DNA of 64,000 nt from Marinobacter qingdaonensis (GTDB lineage: Bacteria; Pseudomonadota; Gammaproteobacteria; Pseudomonadales; Oleiphilaceae), in assembly GCF_034555935.1 (NCBI RefSeq), contig NZ_JAYDCJ010000001.1:62001-126000 (forward strand), read 5' to 3'. Shown one piece after another: positions 38,586 through 48,253 of this stretch (position 1 is its first letter; each line of letters begins with the position of its first letter). The translations under genes and the position numbers were made by a program. The notes beneath the pieces are model-generated. The model was not told where the DNA came from, did no database searches, and was given only the letters and a program-made list of their open reading frames with translations.

Positions 38586-39611
38586 GTGAGCGAATACCAG
38601 AATCGAGCCATTGTGCTCAAGCAACGTCCAGAGGGTGAAATCCAGAACGGCGACCTGGTCATGGAAGAACGCCCCGTCCGGGCTCCCAACGACGGCGAGG
38701 TGGTCGCCCAGGTGCTCTGGCTCTCCCTCGACCCGTACATGCGCCCACGGATGAACGACGCCAAGGGTTACATGGACCCCATTGGCATCGACGAGCCGAT
38801 TGTTGGCGAGAGTGTGGCGCGCATCGTCGAATCCCGGTCCGATGCCCTGAAGGTGGGCGATCTGGTGACCTGCTACTCCGGATGGCAGGAGTACGTGACC
38901 TTTCCCGCCGACGCCCCGATGGTCTACAAGATTGACCAGAAGGAAGGCGTGCCACTGCAGACCTATTTGGGGGTCGCCGGCATGCCCGGGCGCACGGGTT
39001 ACTGCGGCCTGATGTACGTGGGCAAACCCAAGCCCGGCGACACCGTGGTGGTCTCCGCCGCGTCCGGCCCGGTAGGCACCGTGGTTGGCCAGACCGCGAA
39101 GACCGAAGGCTGCCGCGTGGTCGGGGTCGTCGGTGGACCGGACAAGTGCAACTTCGTGGTGAATGAACTGGGCTTCGATGCCTGCGTGGACTACAAGGCC
39201 GGCAATCTCGAGGCGGACCTCAAGGCCGCCTGCCCGGACGGCATCGACATCTACTTCGAGAACGTGGGTGGCGCGGTGACCCGGGCTGTGGCGCCCCTGC
39301 TCAATGACGGCGCCCGCGTACCCATCTGCGGCTACGTGTCCGCCTACAACGCCACCAACATGGCCGAAGTGGAAACCCCATTCCACGTCCTCAAGGCCCT
39401 CGACCCGGTACCGGAGCACCGCTTCTTCCTGGTCACCGAGTGGCAGGACCAGCACCAGGAAATAACCAACACCCTGGCGTCCCGCATTGCTTCAGGCGAA
39501 CTGAAGTATCAGGAAACCATCGCGGAAGGGCTGGAAAACGCGGTCGATGCGTTCAAGGGCATGCTGAAAGGCAAGAACTTTGGCAAGCAGCTGGTGCACA
39601 TCGCCGACTGA
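38586..39611 (+). CDS. NADP-dependent medium-chain reductase (CurA/leukotriene B4 dehydrogenase type)
   Basis: 341 residues from the GTG at 38586, which has GGAG upstream; an ATG at 38568 lacks one. It is a zinc-free MDR protein: LSLDPYMRPRM at the N-terminus, SAASGPVGTVVGQ for the cofactor, and IYFENVGG are typical of CurA and 15-oxo-prostaglandin reductases, which reduce alkenal or enone double bonds with NADPH. The natural substrate cannot be told from sequence. It converges with the quinone oxidoreductase gene. Confidence 0.9.
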   Translation: MSEYQNRAIVLKQRPEGEIQNGDLVMEERPVRAPNDGEVVAQVLWLSLDPYMRPRMNDAKGYMDPIGIDEPIVGESVARIVESRSDALKVGDLVTCYSGWQEYVTFPADAPMVYKIDQKEGVPLQTYLGVAGMPGRTGYCGLMYVGKPKPGDTVVVSAASGPVGTVVGQTAKTEGCRVVGVVGGPDKCNFVVNELGFDACVDYKAGNLEADLKAACPDGIDIYFENVGGAVTRAVAPLLNDGARVPICGYVSAYNATNMAEVETPFHVLKALDPVPEHRFFLVTEWQDQHQEITNTLASRIASGELKYQETIAEGLENAVDAFKGMLKGKNFGKQLVHIAD

Positions 39612-39644
39612 GCGAGGCGCACCCAAAAACGAATGCCGGGAGGG

Positions 39645-40619
39645 TTACTTCTCATCCTCCGCGACTTGCAGGAGCACTTTCCCGGTATTCTTGTTGTCGG
39701 CAACGTACGCCATGGCCGCTTCCACGTCGGTGATCGGCCAATCGCTGTCGATCAATGGCTCAATCTGGCCGGCGCTCAGCAAAGGCCAGACGTGGCGCTG
39801 CAACGCCTGCATCACCTTGCCCTTGTCCACCACGGTTCGTGACCGCAGCGTGGAGCCAATCAGCCGGTGACGCTTCACCAGCATGAGGCCCAGGTCGACC
39901 TCGGCCATGCGCCCGCCCATCAGGCCAATCAGCACAATCCGGCCATCGACGTTCAGCACTTTCTGATCGTCCGCGATGTAGCTGCCACCCACCGGGTCCA
40001 GCACCATATCGACGCCCCCCCAGCTTTTCACCGCATCCACGAACGAGCCGTCGTTGCGGTTCCAGATCCCGGTCGCGCCCAGTTGCTGGCACACTTCCAA
40101 CTTCTGGGCATCGCCCGCGGTGGCGAACACCGGATTACCAAACGCAGTGGCCAGTTGAATCACGGCGGTACCCAGGCCGCTGGCCGCCGCGTGCAACAGC
40201 ACTCGCTGGCCAGGCTCCAGTCCCGCTTCCTGGTACAGGTTCAGCCAGGCGGTGGCGAACACCTCCGGGATGGCCGCCGCCTTTCTCAGGGAGTAGCCTT
40301 TCGGCACCGGCAACACCTGCACCGCCGGAACAACCACCTTGGTGGCGTACCCGCCGCCGGTCAGCAGGGCGCAGACCTCCTGACCTACCTCAAACCCCGA
40401 CACCGACGCCCCCAGCGCCGACACCCGGCCACTGACTTCCAGACCCAGAATATCGGAGGCCCCAGGCGGCGGTGGATACACCCCGGCCCGCTGCAGCAGG
40501 TCAGCCCGGTTGATGGCGGTCCAGACAACATCGATTGCGACATGGTCAGCCGGCAGCTCCGCCTGGTCGTCGACGTCTTCCCAACTGAGGCGGTCACCGG
40601 TTACCTGGATTGCTTTCAT
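39645..40619 (-). CDS. NAD(P)H quinone oxidoreductase, PIG3 type
   Basis: 324 residues, zinc-free MDR superfamily. N-terminal TAINRADLLQRAGVYPPPPG is the signature of the PIG3-like subfamily; cofactor motif HAAASGLGTAVIQLA follows, and DMVLDPVGG is conserved. Such proteins reduce quinones by one electron in vitro; the cellular substrate is unknown. It is the last gene after the glycosyltransferase, 33 bases behind it on the same strand, so it may be co-transcribed with the glucosylglycerate operon. Start may also be the ATG three bases earlier. Confidence 0.88.
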   Translation of the reverse strand: MKAIQVTGDRLSWEDVDDQAELPADHVAIDVVWTAINRADLLQRAGVYPPPPGASDILGLEVSGRVSALGASVSGFEVGQEVCALLTGGGYATKVVVPAVQVLPVPKGYSLRKAAAIPEVFATAWLNLYQEAGLEPGQRVLLHAAASGLGTAVIQLATAFGNPVFATAGDAQKLEVCQQLGATGIWNRNDGSFVDAVKSWGGVDMVLDPVGGSYIADDQKVLNVDGRIVLIGLMGGRMAEVDLGLMLVKRHRLIGSTLRSRTVVDKGKVMQALQRHVWPLLSAGQIEPLIDSDWPITDVEAAMAYVADNKNTGKVLLQVAEDEK

Positions 40620-40652
40620 CATGTCTGCGTTCTCGGCATGGATAACATCGGG

Positions 40653-41786
40653 TCAGGATAACCGATGTTTTTCCAGGGTTGTAATGAGAATGTCTTCATA
40701 ACCGGGCGCGAGCCGGTCCAGGCTCCAAGCCCAGGGAGCCTTCGAAGCGGGCTCCCGTCCTAACAGGTCCTGTAGCCGGTCGGCCGCGCCCTGCGTTTCC
40801 AGCTCGGCGTCATCGGGAAGGCTCGGGTACAGCTGGTCTGCAGGCACATACTCCGGGTAGGCGAGTCGGTCGGGCGCCAGGGCAAGGCAGCCAGACGCCA
40901 TGGCCTCCAACATCGACAGGCCCTGGAAGTCGTGCAAGGCCGTTGACAGCACCACATCCGCCGTCTGCAGCAGCCGGTCGTAGTCCGCGCGTTCGGCCAT
41001 GAAGCCCCAGTGCACCACCCGGTCGCCATGGCGCCGCCGAAGTGCCGTAAATGCCTTCGGTTGCTGGCGGAACTGCTCACCCACCACACTCACCCGGAAG
41101 TCCTGCCCGCGCGCCACCAGCGCATCGAGCAGCAACAACAACCGATCCGGGCCCTTGTCGTACTCCCAGCGATGATTCCACAGCAGATGCGGGCAATGCC
41201 GGTTGATAGGGGCAGCGCGCTCGACAAACAGCCGGTCTTCGATGGGCACTGGAACCACCACGGACTTGTCCGCCAGCCGCGCCAGTACGCCTTCGGGGAC
41301 GGCATCGGGCAGTTGCCGGAGCAGCCGTGCCACCCCGTCCAGAAAGCTCCGCCGGTTCCAGTCGCTGTTGAACACCACGGTGGTCGCGGCAATGGCGCTG
41401 TACAGGTTAACCATCTGAGGATCGATGCTGGCGTGCTGCCCGTCCGATTCCGGATAGGCGAACTGGTTTTCGTGCATGTACAGCAGCGCCGGGGTGTTGG
41501 CCAGGTGGGGATGGCAGCCCTTGAGGGTAGCCAGATCAACCATGGAGGTGACCAGTAGCAAGTCCCAGGACTGCTGCAGCAAAGGTTCCTCTAGCCAGGA
41601 CAGTGGGTTACCCCGGATGCGCCAGCGAAAGAATCGGGGCGCCAGGGCCAGGGTGTGCCACTCGAAACCGGGCTGACTGGCGACCAGCTGTTCGCGCCAG
41701 CGCCGGTGGCTGCCGGCGTCGTAACCGGACAGCACCAGGATGCGGGGTTTGGCTGGGAGTTTGTTCGAGGCAGTCGAGTCGGGCAT
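40653..41786 (-). CDS. DUF3524 glycosyltransferase, tRNA-queuosine mannosyltransferase-like
   Basis: 377 residues. The N-terminal domain has the DUF3524 pattern: SGYDAGSHRRWREQL, then LLYMHENQFAYP and VVFNSDWNRRSF. A GT4-like C-terminal domain follows (HLLWNHRWEYDKGPD, ADVVLSTALHDFQGLSMLEAM). Its animal relative GTDC1/QTMAN adds mannose to queuosine in tRNA-Asp; bacterial members are little studied. It lies 14 bases after the GH13_18 gene, so it might instead act in glycoside metabolism. Family assignment is fairly firm, substrate inferred. Confidence 0.8.
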   Translation of the reverse strand: MPDSTASNKLPAKPRILVLSGYDAGSHRRWREQLVASQPGFEWHTLALAPRFFRWRIRGNPLSWLEEPLLQQSWDLLLVTSMVDLATLKGCHPHLANTPALLYMHENQFAYPESDGQHASIDPQMVNLYSAIAATTVVFNSDWNRRSFLDGVARLLRQLPDAVPEGVLARLADKSVVVPVPIEDRLFVERAAPINRHCPHLLWNHRWEYDKGPDRLLLLLDALVARGQDFRVSVVGEQFRQQPKAFTALRRRHGDRVVHWGFMAERADYDRLLQTADVVLSTALHDFQGLSMLEAMASGCLALAPDRLAYPEYVPADQLYPSLPDDAELETQGAADRLQDLLGREPASKAPWAWSLDRLAPGYEDILITTLEKHRLS

Positions 41787-41800
41787 GCGGGCATTCTGCC

Positions 41801-43531
41801 CTACTCCCGATTCGACAACCAGACGCTTTGATAGGGCTTCAGGGTGATGCTGCCGGACAGGTCATCGATGGTCATGCCGGAAATCAGGTCCTGCCAGTGG
41901 TCAGTGCCAATCAGGTTGATGTCGCTCAGGGCGATCTGCTGGGTCTGGTCGCTGATGTTGTGGATGCAGAAGATGGACTGGTCCCGGCGGGTACTCTGGC
42001 GCCAGAAGCCGAACACCTGCAGCCCCAGGTGCAGGGTGAACTGGGTGGCGTTGGGATGGAAGGCCGCCTGCTTGCGGCGAATGGCAATCAGCCGCTTCAG
42101 TTCCTCGAAGGCCTGGGCGTGGTGGCTCCGGGGATCCTGCAGCGCCTGGTCCAGGGAGTCCACCGACCACTGGCTGCGGTTGATCGAACGCAGGCGCCCA
42201 GTGTTCTCCACCCGCTCGTGGTCGTTCTCGGTAGCCAGCAGACTGTGGATGTAGAACGCCGGAATGCCCTCCAGCGCCAGCATCACCGTATGGGCGCAGA
42301 GGAAGCGCTGCAACTGGAAGTGGTCTGCGCCGGCCTGGGCCGTGCCCTTGAGCGCGTCGAACAGGGCAATGTTGATCTCATACGGCTGGTCCCGGCCGTC
42401 CGAGGTGCGCCGATAGGACACCTTGCCGCCGAACGAATCCATGGTGTTGATCAGCCGCTGCTTTTCGTCCTCACTCAGCAGGCCATCGGTGGGGCGCATA
42501 CCGACGCCATCGTGGGACGCGATGAAGTTCAGGTAGGTGGTGCCCATCTGCGCCGGCGGCATGCTCATCAGCCAGGTTTTCAGGTGCCGGCAGTCGCCGG
42601 TGACCAGGGTATTGATCAGCAGCGGCGGCAGCGAGAAGTTGTAGATGACGTGGGCTTCGTTGGCGTTGCCGAAATAGGTCAGGTTTTCCCGGTTGGGCAC
42701 GTTGGTTTCGGTGATCACCACGGCGTCGGGGCTATGGTGTTCGATCAGCAGCCGCAGGATCTTGATCAGTTCGTGGGTCTGTTGCAGGTGGATGCACGGG
42801 GTGCCCGGCTCTTTCCAGAGGAAGGCAACCGCATCCAGCCGGAACAGGCTCACGCCCCGCTCCAGGTAATAGCGGATGATCCCGGCAAATTCGATCAGTA
42901 CCTGCGGGTTGGCGAAGTTCAAGTCCACCTGATCCTCGCTGAACGTGCACCACACGTGGCGCTCGCCATCGTCGGTCTGGACCGGCGTCAACAGCGGCGA
43001 GGTACGCGGCCGCACCACGGCGCTCAGGTCATCCCTGGGGTTGCCCTCAAAAAAATAGTCCCGGCCCGGATCGATACGCTTGCGGAAATTCTCGAACCAG
43101 CGGCTGCGGGCCGACATGTGGTTGATCACCAGGTCCGCCATCAGCTTGAAGTCGCCGGCGATGGCTTCGATGTCCTCCCAGTCGCCGTGGGACTCGTTGA
43201 CCGCCAGATAGTCCATGACCGAAAAGCCGTCGTCCGAGCTGTAGGGAAAAAACGGCAGTATGTGCACCGCCGACACCGTCTCGGACAGCCGCTGGTTGAG
43301 AAATTCCCGCAGGGTCACCAGCGGTTTCTGCCCGGCCTTCTGCAGCGAGTCGGCGTAGGTGATGAGAATCACATCGGACTGGTCCCAATTGTTCTGGTGC
43401 GCCGGCGGCGACGGGTGATCCGCGTCCAGACCCATGGTCGTGAGCAATTGGTCGGCGAGCGGCTCACACTCCCGTTCCGGGTAGACCACCGCGAGCATGG
43501 CAACCAGCTTGGCCTTCAGCGGCTCAGTCAT
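41801..43531 (-). CDS. GH13_18 glycoside phosphorylase, probably glucosylglycerate phosphorylase
   Basis: 576 residues, sucrose-phosphorylase family. The catalytic nucleophile Asp is in [12 protein letters not shown] and the acid/base Glu in [24 protein letters not shown] holds the transition-state Asp. In this subfamily some members phosphorolyse glucosylglycerate to glucose 1-phosphate and D-glycerate rather than sucrose. The gene overlaps gpgS by four bases and shares an operon with a glycerate kinase, which strongly favours glucosylglycerate. Databases may label it sucrose phosphorylase. It would recycle the osmolyte when salt or nitrogen stress ends. Confidence 0.85.
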   Translation of the reverse strand: MTEPLKAKLVAMLAVVYPERECEPLADQLLTTMGLDADHPSPPAHQNNWDQSDVILITYADSLQKAGQKPLVTLREFLNQRLSETVSAVHILPFFPYSSDDGFSVMDYLAVNESHGDWEDIEAIAGDFKLMADLVINHMSARSRWFENFRKRIDPGRDYFFEGNPRDDLSAVVRPRTSPLLTPVQTDDGERHVWCTFSEDQVDLNFANPQVLIEFAGIIRYYLERGVSLFRLDAVAFLWKEPGTPCIHLQQTHELIKILRLLIEHHSPDAVVITETNVPNRENLTYFGNANEAHVIYNFSLPPLLINTLVTGDCRHLKTWLMSMPPAQMGTTYLNFIASHDGVGMRPTDGLLSEDEKQRLINTMDSFGGKVSYRRTSDGRDQPYEINIALFDALKGTAQAGADHFQLQRFLCAHTVMLALEGIPAFYIHSLLATENDHERVENTGRLRSINRSQWSVDSLDQALQDPRSHHAQAFEELKRLIAIRRKQAAFHPNATQFTLHLGLQVFGFWRQSTRRDQSIFCIHNISDQTQQIALSDINLIGTDHWQDLISGMTIDDLSGSITLKPYQSVWLSNRE

Positions 43532-44751
43532 GGACGGAACTCCTCGTTGTCCCGTTCGACGGCCTCAAACAGCTGTTCCTTGATGTCAGGAATGGCGCTG
43601 GTGACCCGGTTCCAGCTGGGGATGAACGGCGTGTCCATGGGGTTGTCGAGGAAGTAGGCGCCAGCGCGCATCACGTTCTGGGCAAACAGCTCCACCGCTT
43701 TCTCTTCCTTGTGCCGGTCGAAACTCAGACCGTTGATGATGGCGTCGTTCTGGTAGGTTTCGATGAAGTCCAGCGCGATGCGGAAATAGGACGCCTTGAT
43801 GGTCCGGAACTTCTCGCTGGAAAAAATTTCCCCGTTGGTGGCCAGCTTGCGGAACAGCGCCTTGGAAATGTCCATGCTCATTTTCGACAGCCCCCGGCTG
43901 GCGTCTTCTGGCGACAGCTCCTGGTGCTTGTGGTCGTAGACGTCGGCGATGTCCACCTGGCACAGGCGATTGGTGGCGTAGTTGCGCTTCATCTCCGACA
44001 GCACCCCGATCTCCAGGCCCCAGTCGCTGGGAATCCGCAGGTCGTTGATGACGTCGGTGCGGAAGGAAAACTCGCCGGCCAGCGGGTAACGGTAGCTGTC
44101 CAGGTAGTCGAGGAAATCGCTCGGGCCGCAGACCTTTTTCAGGGCGCGAATCAGCGGTGTCACCAGCAGGCGGGAGACCCGACCGTTCATCTTGCTGTCC
44201 GCGACCCGGGCGTAATAGCCCTTGCAGAACATGTAATTGAACCCGGGGTGCGCGACCGGGTAGATCAGGCGGGCCACCAGGTCTCGGGAATAGGTGAGGA
44301 TGTCGCAGTCGTGCAGCGCCACCGACTTGCTCAGGCCCGAGGCCAGCACGTAACCGAAGCAATACCAGACGTTGCGCCCCTTGCCCATTTCCGTGGGTGC
44401 CAGCCCCTGCTCCCGCAGCTTCAGGTCGATGTCCCGAAGCCGGGGGCCGTCGTTCCACAGCACCTTGAAGTTCTGCGGCAGGTCGGAGAAGTATTCCAGG
44501 GCGTGGCGGTACTGGGCTTCATTGGCCCGATCCAGTCCGATCACAATCTGGTCCAGATAGGGAACCTGGGTGAGTTCCTGGACGATGTTTTTCAGGGCCG
44601 GCCCCTCCAGCTCCGAATACAGCGAGGGCAGCACGAGCGACATGGGGCGGGCCTTTCGAAACTGCATCAACTCCGCTTCGATGTCTTCAACCGGTCGGCG
44701 AACCAGGTTATGGAGGGTGGTGACAATGCCATTCTGGTAAAAGTCGCCCAT
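43528..44751 (-). CDS. gpgS: Glucosyl-3-phosphoglycerate synthase
   Basis: 407 residues, GT81 family (GT-A fold). It transfers glucose from NDP-glucose to 3-phosphoglycerate. Visible motifs: [15 protein letters not shown] at the N-terminus, [22 protein letters not shown], and the DxD-type metal motif [11 protein letters not shown]. The protein matches bacterial GpgS in length. It lies between the phosphatase (15 bases upstream) and the phosphorylase (overlap), so product formation, dephosphorylation and turnover are encoded together. Confidence 0.93.
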   Translation of the reverse strand: MGDFYQNGIVTTLHNLVRRPVEDIEAELMQFRKARPMSLVLPSLYSELEGPALKNIVQELTQVPYLDQIVIGLDRANEAQYRHALEYFSDLPQNFKVLWNDGPRLRDIDLKLREQGLAPTEMGKGRNVWYCFGYVLASGLSKSVALHDCDILTYSRDLVARLIYPVAHPGFNYMFCKGYYARVADSKMNGRVSRLLVTPLIRALKKVCGPSDFLDYLDSYRYPLAGEFSFRTDVINDLRIPSDWGLEIGVLSEMKRNYATNRLCQVDIADVYDHKHQELSPEDASRGLSKMSMDISKALFRKLATNGEIFSSEKFRTIKASYFRIALDFIETYQNDAIINGLSFDRHKEEKAVELFAQNVMRAGAYFLDNPMDTPFIPSWNRVTSAIPDIKEQLFEAVERDNEEFRP

Positions 44752-44766
44752 GGCGGCTCTCCTTGT

Positions 44767-45606
44767 TCAGTACCCGTACTCGAACAGAAGGTTGAGTACG
44801 CACTCATTCCAGCCGTCGGGGCCGGGCTTGAGGGAGCGCATGGCGTGCTTGGCCGAGGGCAACTGCACCTCGTCGCTGTGGACCCCGCGGATGACCACCG
44901 GGATGTCCGCCGACTCCAGCATCTGCTGGTCGTTGGGGCTATCGCCGAGGGCAATGGCAATCACCGGCTGCTCGCCATACTGCTCCCGGTATTTCTCCAG
45001 CAAAAAGCGGGCCCCATCCGCTTTATCGAACACGCCCATGGCGTGATAGAACCGCCCGCCCTGCACCAGGCGCAGGTTTTCCGCCTGCAAGGCGGTCTGG
45101 AATTCGGCCAACTCCGCCTCGCTGCCCTGCCACAGCAGTGGCTCGGTGCCGAGCCGATCCCGGGCCATGGCGGCGGCCGACCGGTCCAACCCGGTCAGGT
45201 CCGCCAGCTCCTGGTCGGTCATGTCCTCGAAGCCACGAAACCGGGCGCCGTTCTTGCGCTGGGCCGCCAGCACCTTGAGCACCTCCGGGCGGGATGCCCC
45301 AAAAGTCACCACCTGCTCCTTGGGGTTGCCGAAAACCCCGGACGGGATCACCACCGCTGCACCGTTTTCGACAATGAACGGCGCCAGATTGCCCAGCTCT
45401 TCGCGGACCTTGCGGATTTCCGGCGCGGTCTTGCTGGAATTGAGGATCAACGGAATGCCCGCGCCATCGAGCTTGGCCAGAGCCGGAGCGGCCGCCTCCC
45501 AGCGGTAGTTGTCGTGGTTCAGCAGCGTGCCGTCCAGATCGGAAATGATCAGGAGCCGGGGTTTGCTAGTGGGATTGCTAGTGGGCTTGGTCGTGGGTTC
45601 GGTCAT
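44767..45606 (-). CDS. HAD phosphatase, glucosyl/mannosyl-3-phosphoglycerate phosphatase
   Basis: 279 residues, HAD superfamily type IIB, MpgP-like. Motif I is IISDLDGTLLN with nucleophile and acid/base Asp; motif II is in LILNSSKTAPEI; motif IV is IALGDSPNDQQMLE. It removes phosphate from glucosyl-3-phosphoglycerate to give glucosylglycerate; the annotation as mannosyl-type reflects the family name, while the neighbouring GpgS sets the substrate. Start ATG 45606 has GGAGGG upstream. The Thr/Lys/Pro-rich first 20 residues look disordered. Confidence 0.9.
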   Translation of the reverse strand: MTEPTTKPTSNPTSKPRLLIISDLDGTLLNHDNYRWEAAAPALAKLDGAGIPLILNSSKTAPEIRKVREELGNLAPFIVENGAAVVIPSGVFGNPKEQVVTFGASRPEVLKVLAAQRKNGARFRGFEDMTDQELADLTGLDRSAAAMARDRLGTEPLLWQGSEAELAEFQTALQAENLRLVQGGRFYHAMGVFDKADGARFLLEKYREQYGEQPVIAIALGDSPNDQQMLESADIPVVIRGVHSDEVQLPSAKHAMRSLKPGPDGWNECVLNLLFEYGY

Positions 45607-45628
45607 GAACACCCTCCATCGCGGGCGG

Positions 45629-46567
45629 TTACAGGGATCGGAAGCGGGGCAAACCCAGGGAATGGTCCTCAGCCACCTCAATGACTGCATCCGCCCGGTC
45701 CGGCATTTCCGCCAGGCAGGATCGGGTCACTCGCTCGTAATGCATGATGAATCGATGTACCTCATCGTCGCTCATGATGCGCAATGGTGGTGCGGATGGT
45801 TCGGAGCCGCCCGCTTCTGGTGCACGCTTCAACCGGTTCGCCAACTTGTGCTCCTGCAGGGTTCGCCATTCCAGCACGCTGTCCATGGACGGCGCCTTGA
45901 GCATCACCAGGCTGTCGAACCGGTCGAACAGCGGCCGGTAGGCGTCTTGCAGGCAGGCGTTCACATAACGGCGCCATTCCCCGCTCGGGTCTTCGTCCGC
46001 CTCCAGGGCATTGATCGGCCGGTCCAGGGCGGCATCCGGTTCGGCGCGCGCGCCGACGCACCAGCCCTCCAGCAGGATGACCTGGGCCGGCCCGGTGAAC
46101 ACCTGCCAGCGCTCGGCCGGAACCCGGTCGTCGATGGTCTTGTCAAAAGCGGGGATCGAAGTCTGATCGTCGGCCCCCGCGGTCTTTAAGTGCTCAATCA
46201 CCTGTAGGCCCAGCGCCACATCGTGGGTGCCCGGCACGCCCCGGGTCATCAGCAATGGATGCACAGTGCGGGCAAGTTCCTGACGCTCGGCTCTGGTAAG
46301 GTAGAGGTCATCGAGCGAGAAGCTGGCCGAGGGACAGCCCCGGTGCTGGCTCAGGATGGTTTGCAGGAATAGCGTCAGGGTGGATTTGCCGGTGCCCTGG
46401 GCGCCATGGATGCCAATCAGCACGGGGCCATCGGCCCGGTCCCGGACGGCTTCGATGTGCGCCACCAGCGGCAGAATGGTCTGTTCGACGGTGGTGGCGT
46501 AGGTGTCAGGAAGGGATTCCCGTTCAATCAGGTCGGCGATGGTTTGCTTGAGTTCTGGTTCAGACAC
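45629..46567 (-). CDS. D-glycerate 3-kinase-like P-loop kinase
   Basis: 312 residues from the GTG at 46567 (AGGA eight bases upstream). Walker A GIHGAQGTGKST at about residues 52-63, then SLDDLYLTRAER, RGVPGTHD, and VILLEGWCVGAR; these are the motifs of the plant-type glycerate kinase and related P-loop kinases. It would rephosphorylate glycerate released by the phosphorylase to 3-phosphoglycerate, the acceptor for GpgS, closing the cycle. First gene of the glucosylglycerate operon; a TATAAT on the minus strand at 46683-46688 might be its -10, but no -35 is clear. Confidence 0.88.
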   Translation of the reverse strand: MSEPELKQTIADLIERESLPDTYATTVEQTILPLVAHIEAVRDRADGPVLIGIHGAQGTGKSTLTLFLQTILSQHRGCPSASFSLDDLYLTRAERQELARTVHPLLMTRGVPGTHDVALGLQVIEHLKTAGADDQTSIPAFDKTIDDRVPAERWQVFTGPAQVILLEGWCVGARAEPDAALDRPINALEADEDPSGEWRRYVNACLQDAYRPLFDRFDSLVMLKAPSMDSVLEWRTLQEHKLANRLKRAPEAGGSEPSAPPLRIMSDDEVHRFIMHYERVTRSCLAEMPDRADAVIEVAEDHSLGLPRFRSL

Positions 46568-46687
46568 GTTCAGGTTCCTGTGACACGGCGCAAGAAATGA
46601 GGCAGGTCGAGGGAATAGCGTTCTCTCAACCACAGCGCCCAATAAAAGAGTTAGCAGCATTCATACCAGTGGGAGTATAGGCATTAT

Positions 46688-48142
46688 ATGAGCAGCAACG
46701 AGTTTCGAGTGGAACACCGCTACCTGGAACTCCCCGACAGTTTCTACACCCGCGTGCAGCCCAGCCCGCTGACCGGGGCCCGACTGGTGTGCTTCAACCA
46801 CCGGCTGGCCGAGGAGATGGGCTTTCACACCAGCAACCCGGAGGAATGGACCCAGGTTGGTGCCGGTGCCGAGCTGCTCGAGGGCATGGACCCGGTGGCC
46901 ATGAAGTACACCGGCCACCAGTTTGGCATGTACAACCCGGAGCTGGGCGATGGCCGGGGGTTGTTACTGTGGGAGACTGTAGGCCCGGACGACCGGCGCT
47001 GGGACTGGCACCTCAAGGGCGCCGGTACCACGCCCTACTCCCGTTTCGGCGACGGCCGGGCGGTGCTGCGTTCAACCATTCGCGAGTACCTGTGCAGTGA
47101 AGCCATGGAAGGGTTGGGCATTCCCACCACCCGCGCCCTGTTCATGGTGAGCGCGAAGGACCCGGTCCGGCGCGAATCCATCGAAACCGCCGCGGCCCTG
47201 GTCCGGGTCGCCCAGAGCCACATCCGGTTTGGCCACTTCGAGTTCGCCGCCCATCACGAGGGCCCGGAGACGGTGAAAACCCTGCTGGAGCATGTGATCG
47301 CCCTGCACTTCCCGCATTTGATCTCACTGCCCGAGGACGAGCGACACGAACGCTGGTTTGAGGAGGTGGTGGAGCGCACCGCGCGATTGATTGCCGACTG
47401 GCAGGCGGTCGGGTTCTGCCATGGGGTGATGAACAGCGACAACATGTCGATCATCGGTGACACCTTCGACTATGGCCCCTACGCCTTCCTGGACGACTTC
47501 GACGCCGGCTACATCTGCAACCACACCGACCAGGGCGGGCGCTACGCCTACAACCGCCAGCCCCAGGTCGGCTTCACCAATTGCCAGTACCTGGCCAACG
47601 CGCTGCTGCCGGTGATGGACGAGGACGCAGTGCGCCGGGGTCTGCGCCGTTACGAGGTGGCCTACAACGCGCGCTTCCTGCAGAATATGCGGGACAAACT
47701 CGGCCTGCAGCAGACCCAGGAGTCCGATCTCGGCCTGATCATGGACACCTTCAGCATGCTCCACGAACACCATGTGGACTACACCTCGTTTTTCCGCGGC
47801 CTGTCGAACCTTGCCAGCCGGGGCCAAAGCCCGGTGCGCGATCTGTTTGTGGACCGAAGCGTGGCGGACCAGTGGTTGGAGCGCTACGAAGGGCGACTGG
47901 CCGAGGAAAGCCGCTCGGCGGAAGAGCGGGAGCAGGCCATGCGCGCGGTCAATCCCAAGTACGTGCTGAGAAACTACCTGGCCCAGCAGGTGATTCAGGA
48001 AGCCCAGAACGGGGATTACGAGCCCATGCACGACTTGTTGGAGGTGCTGGCACGGCCCTTCGACGAACAGCCGGAAAACGAGCACTACGCCGCCCTGCCC
48101 CCGGACTGGGGCAAGCACCTGAATATCAGTTGCTCGTCGTGA
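46688..48142 (+). CDS. selO: Protein AMPylase SelO (YdiU)
   Basis: 484 residues (E. coli 478). A pseudokinase fold that binds ATP inverted and transfers AMP to protein Ser, Thr or Tyr, with a role in redox homeostasis. Family motifs: KYTGHQFGMYNPELGDGRG, LKGAGTTPYSRFGDGRAVLRS, and the metal site HGVMNSDNMSI with DYGPYAFLDDFD. The C-terminus ends SCSS, where eukaryotic SelO has selenocysteine; the Cys likely forms the regulatory disulfide. It is divergent from the glycerate kinase operon. Confidence 0.96.
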   Translation: MSSNEFRVEHRYLELPDSFYTRVQPSPLTGARLVCFNHRLAEEMGFHTSNPEEWTQVGAGAELLEGMDPVAMKYTGHQFGMYNPELGDGRGLLLWETVGPDDRRWDWHLKGAGTTPYSRFGDGRAVLRSTIREYLCSEAMEGLGIPTTRALFMVSAKDPVRRESIETAAALVRVAQSHIRFGHFEFAAHHEGPETVKTLLEHVIALHFPHLISLPEDERHERWFEEVVERTARLIADWQAVGFCHGVMNSDNMSIIGDTFDYGPYAFLDDFDAGYICNHTDQGGRYAYNRQPQVGFTNCQYLANALLPVMDEDAVRRGLRRYEVAYNARFLQNMRDKLGLQQTQESDLGLIMDTFSMLHEHHVDYTSFFRGLSNLASRGQSPVRDLFVDRSVADQWLERYEGRLAEESRSAEEREQAMRAVNPKYVLRNYLAQQVIQEAQNGDYEPMHDLLEVLARPFDEQPENEHYAALPPDWGKHLNISCSS

Positions 48143-48199
48143 TTCGTCAGCGGCTACAACAACGCGGCTAGGCTCGCCGCCATGCACACCGACACAAAA

Positions 48200-48232
48200 A
48201 AGGGGTGAAGCCCATGCTTCACCCCTTTTTTT
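48200..48232. terminator. Bidirectional terminator between selO and fumA
   Basis: Perfect 10-bp stem GGGGTGAAGC (48202-48211) and GCTTCACCCC (48216-48225), loop CCAT, followed by seven T residues; six A residues on the left give a U-tract for the minus-strand fumarase transcript. It separates the two convergent genes. Confidence 0.92.
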
Positions 48233-48253
48233 ACCAACCGTTCGGTCGGCTGA

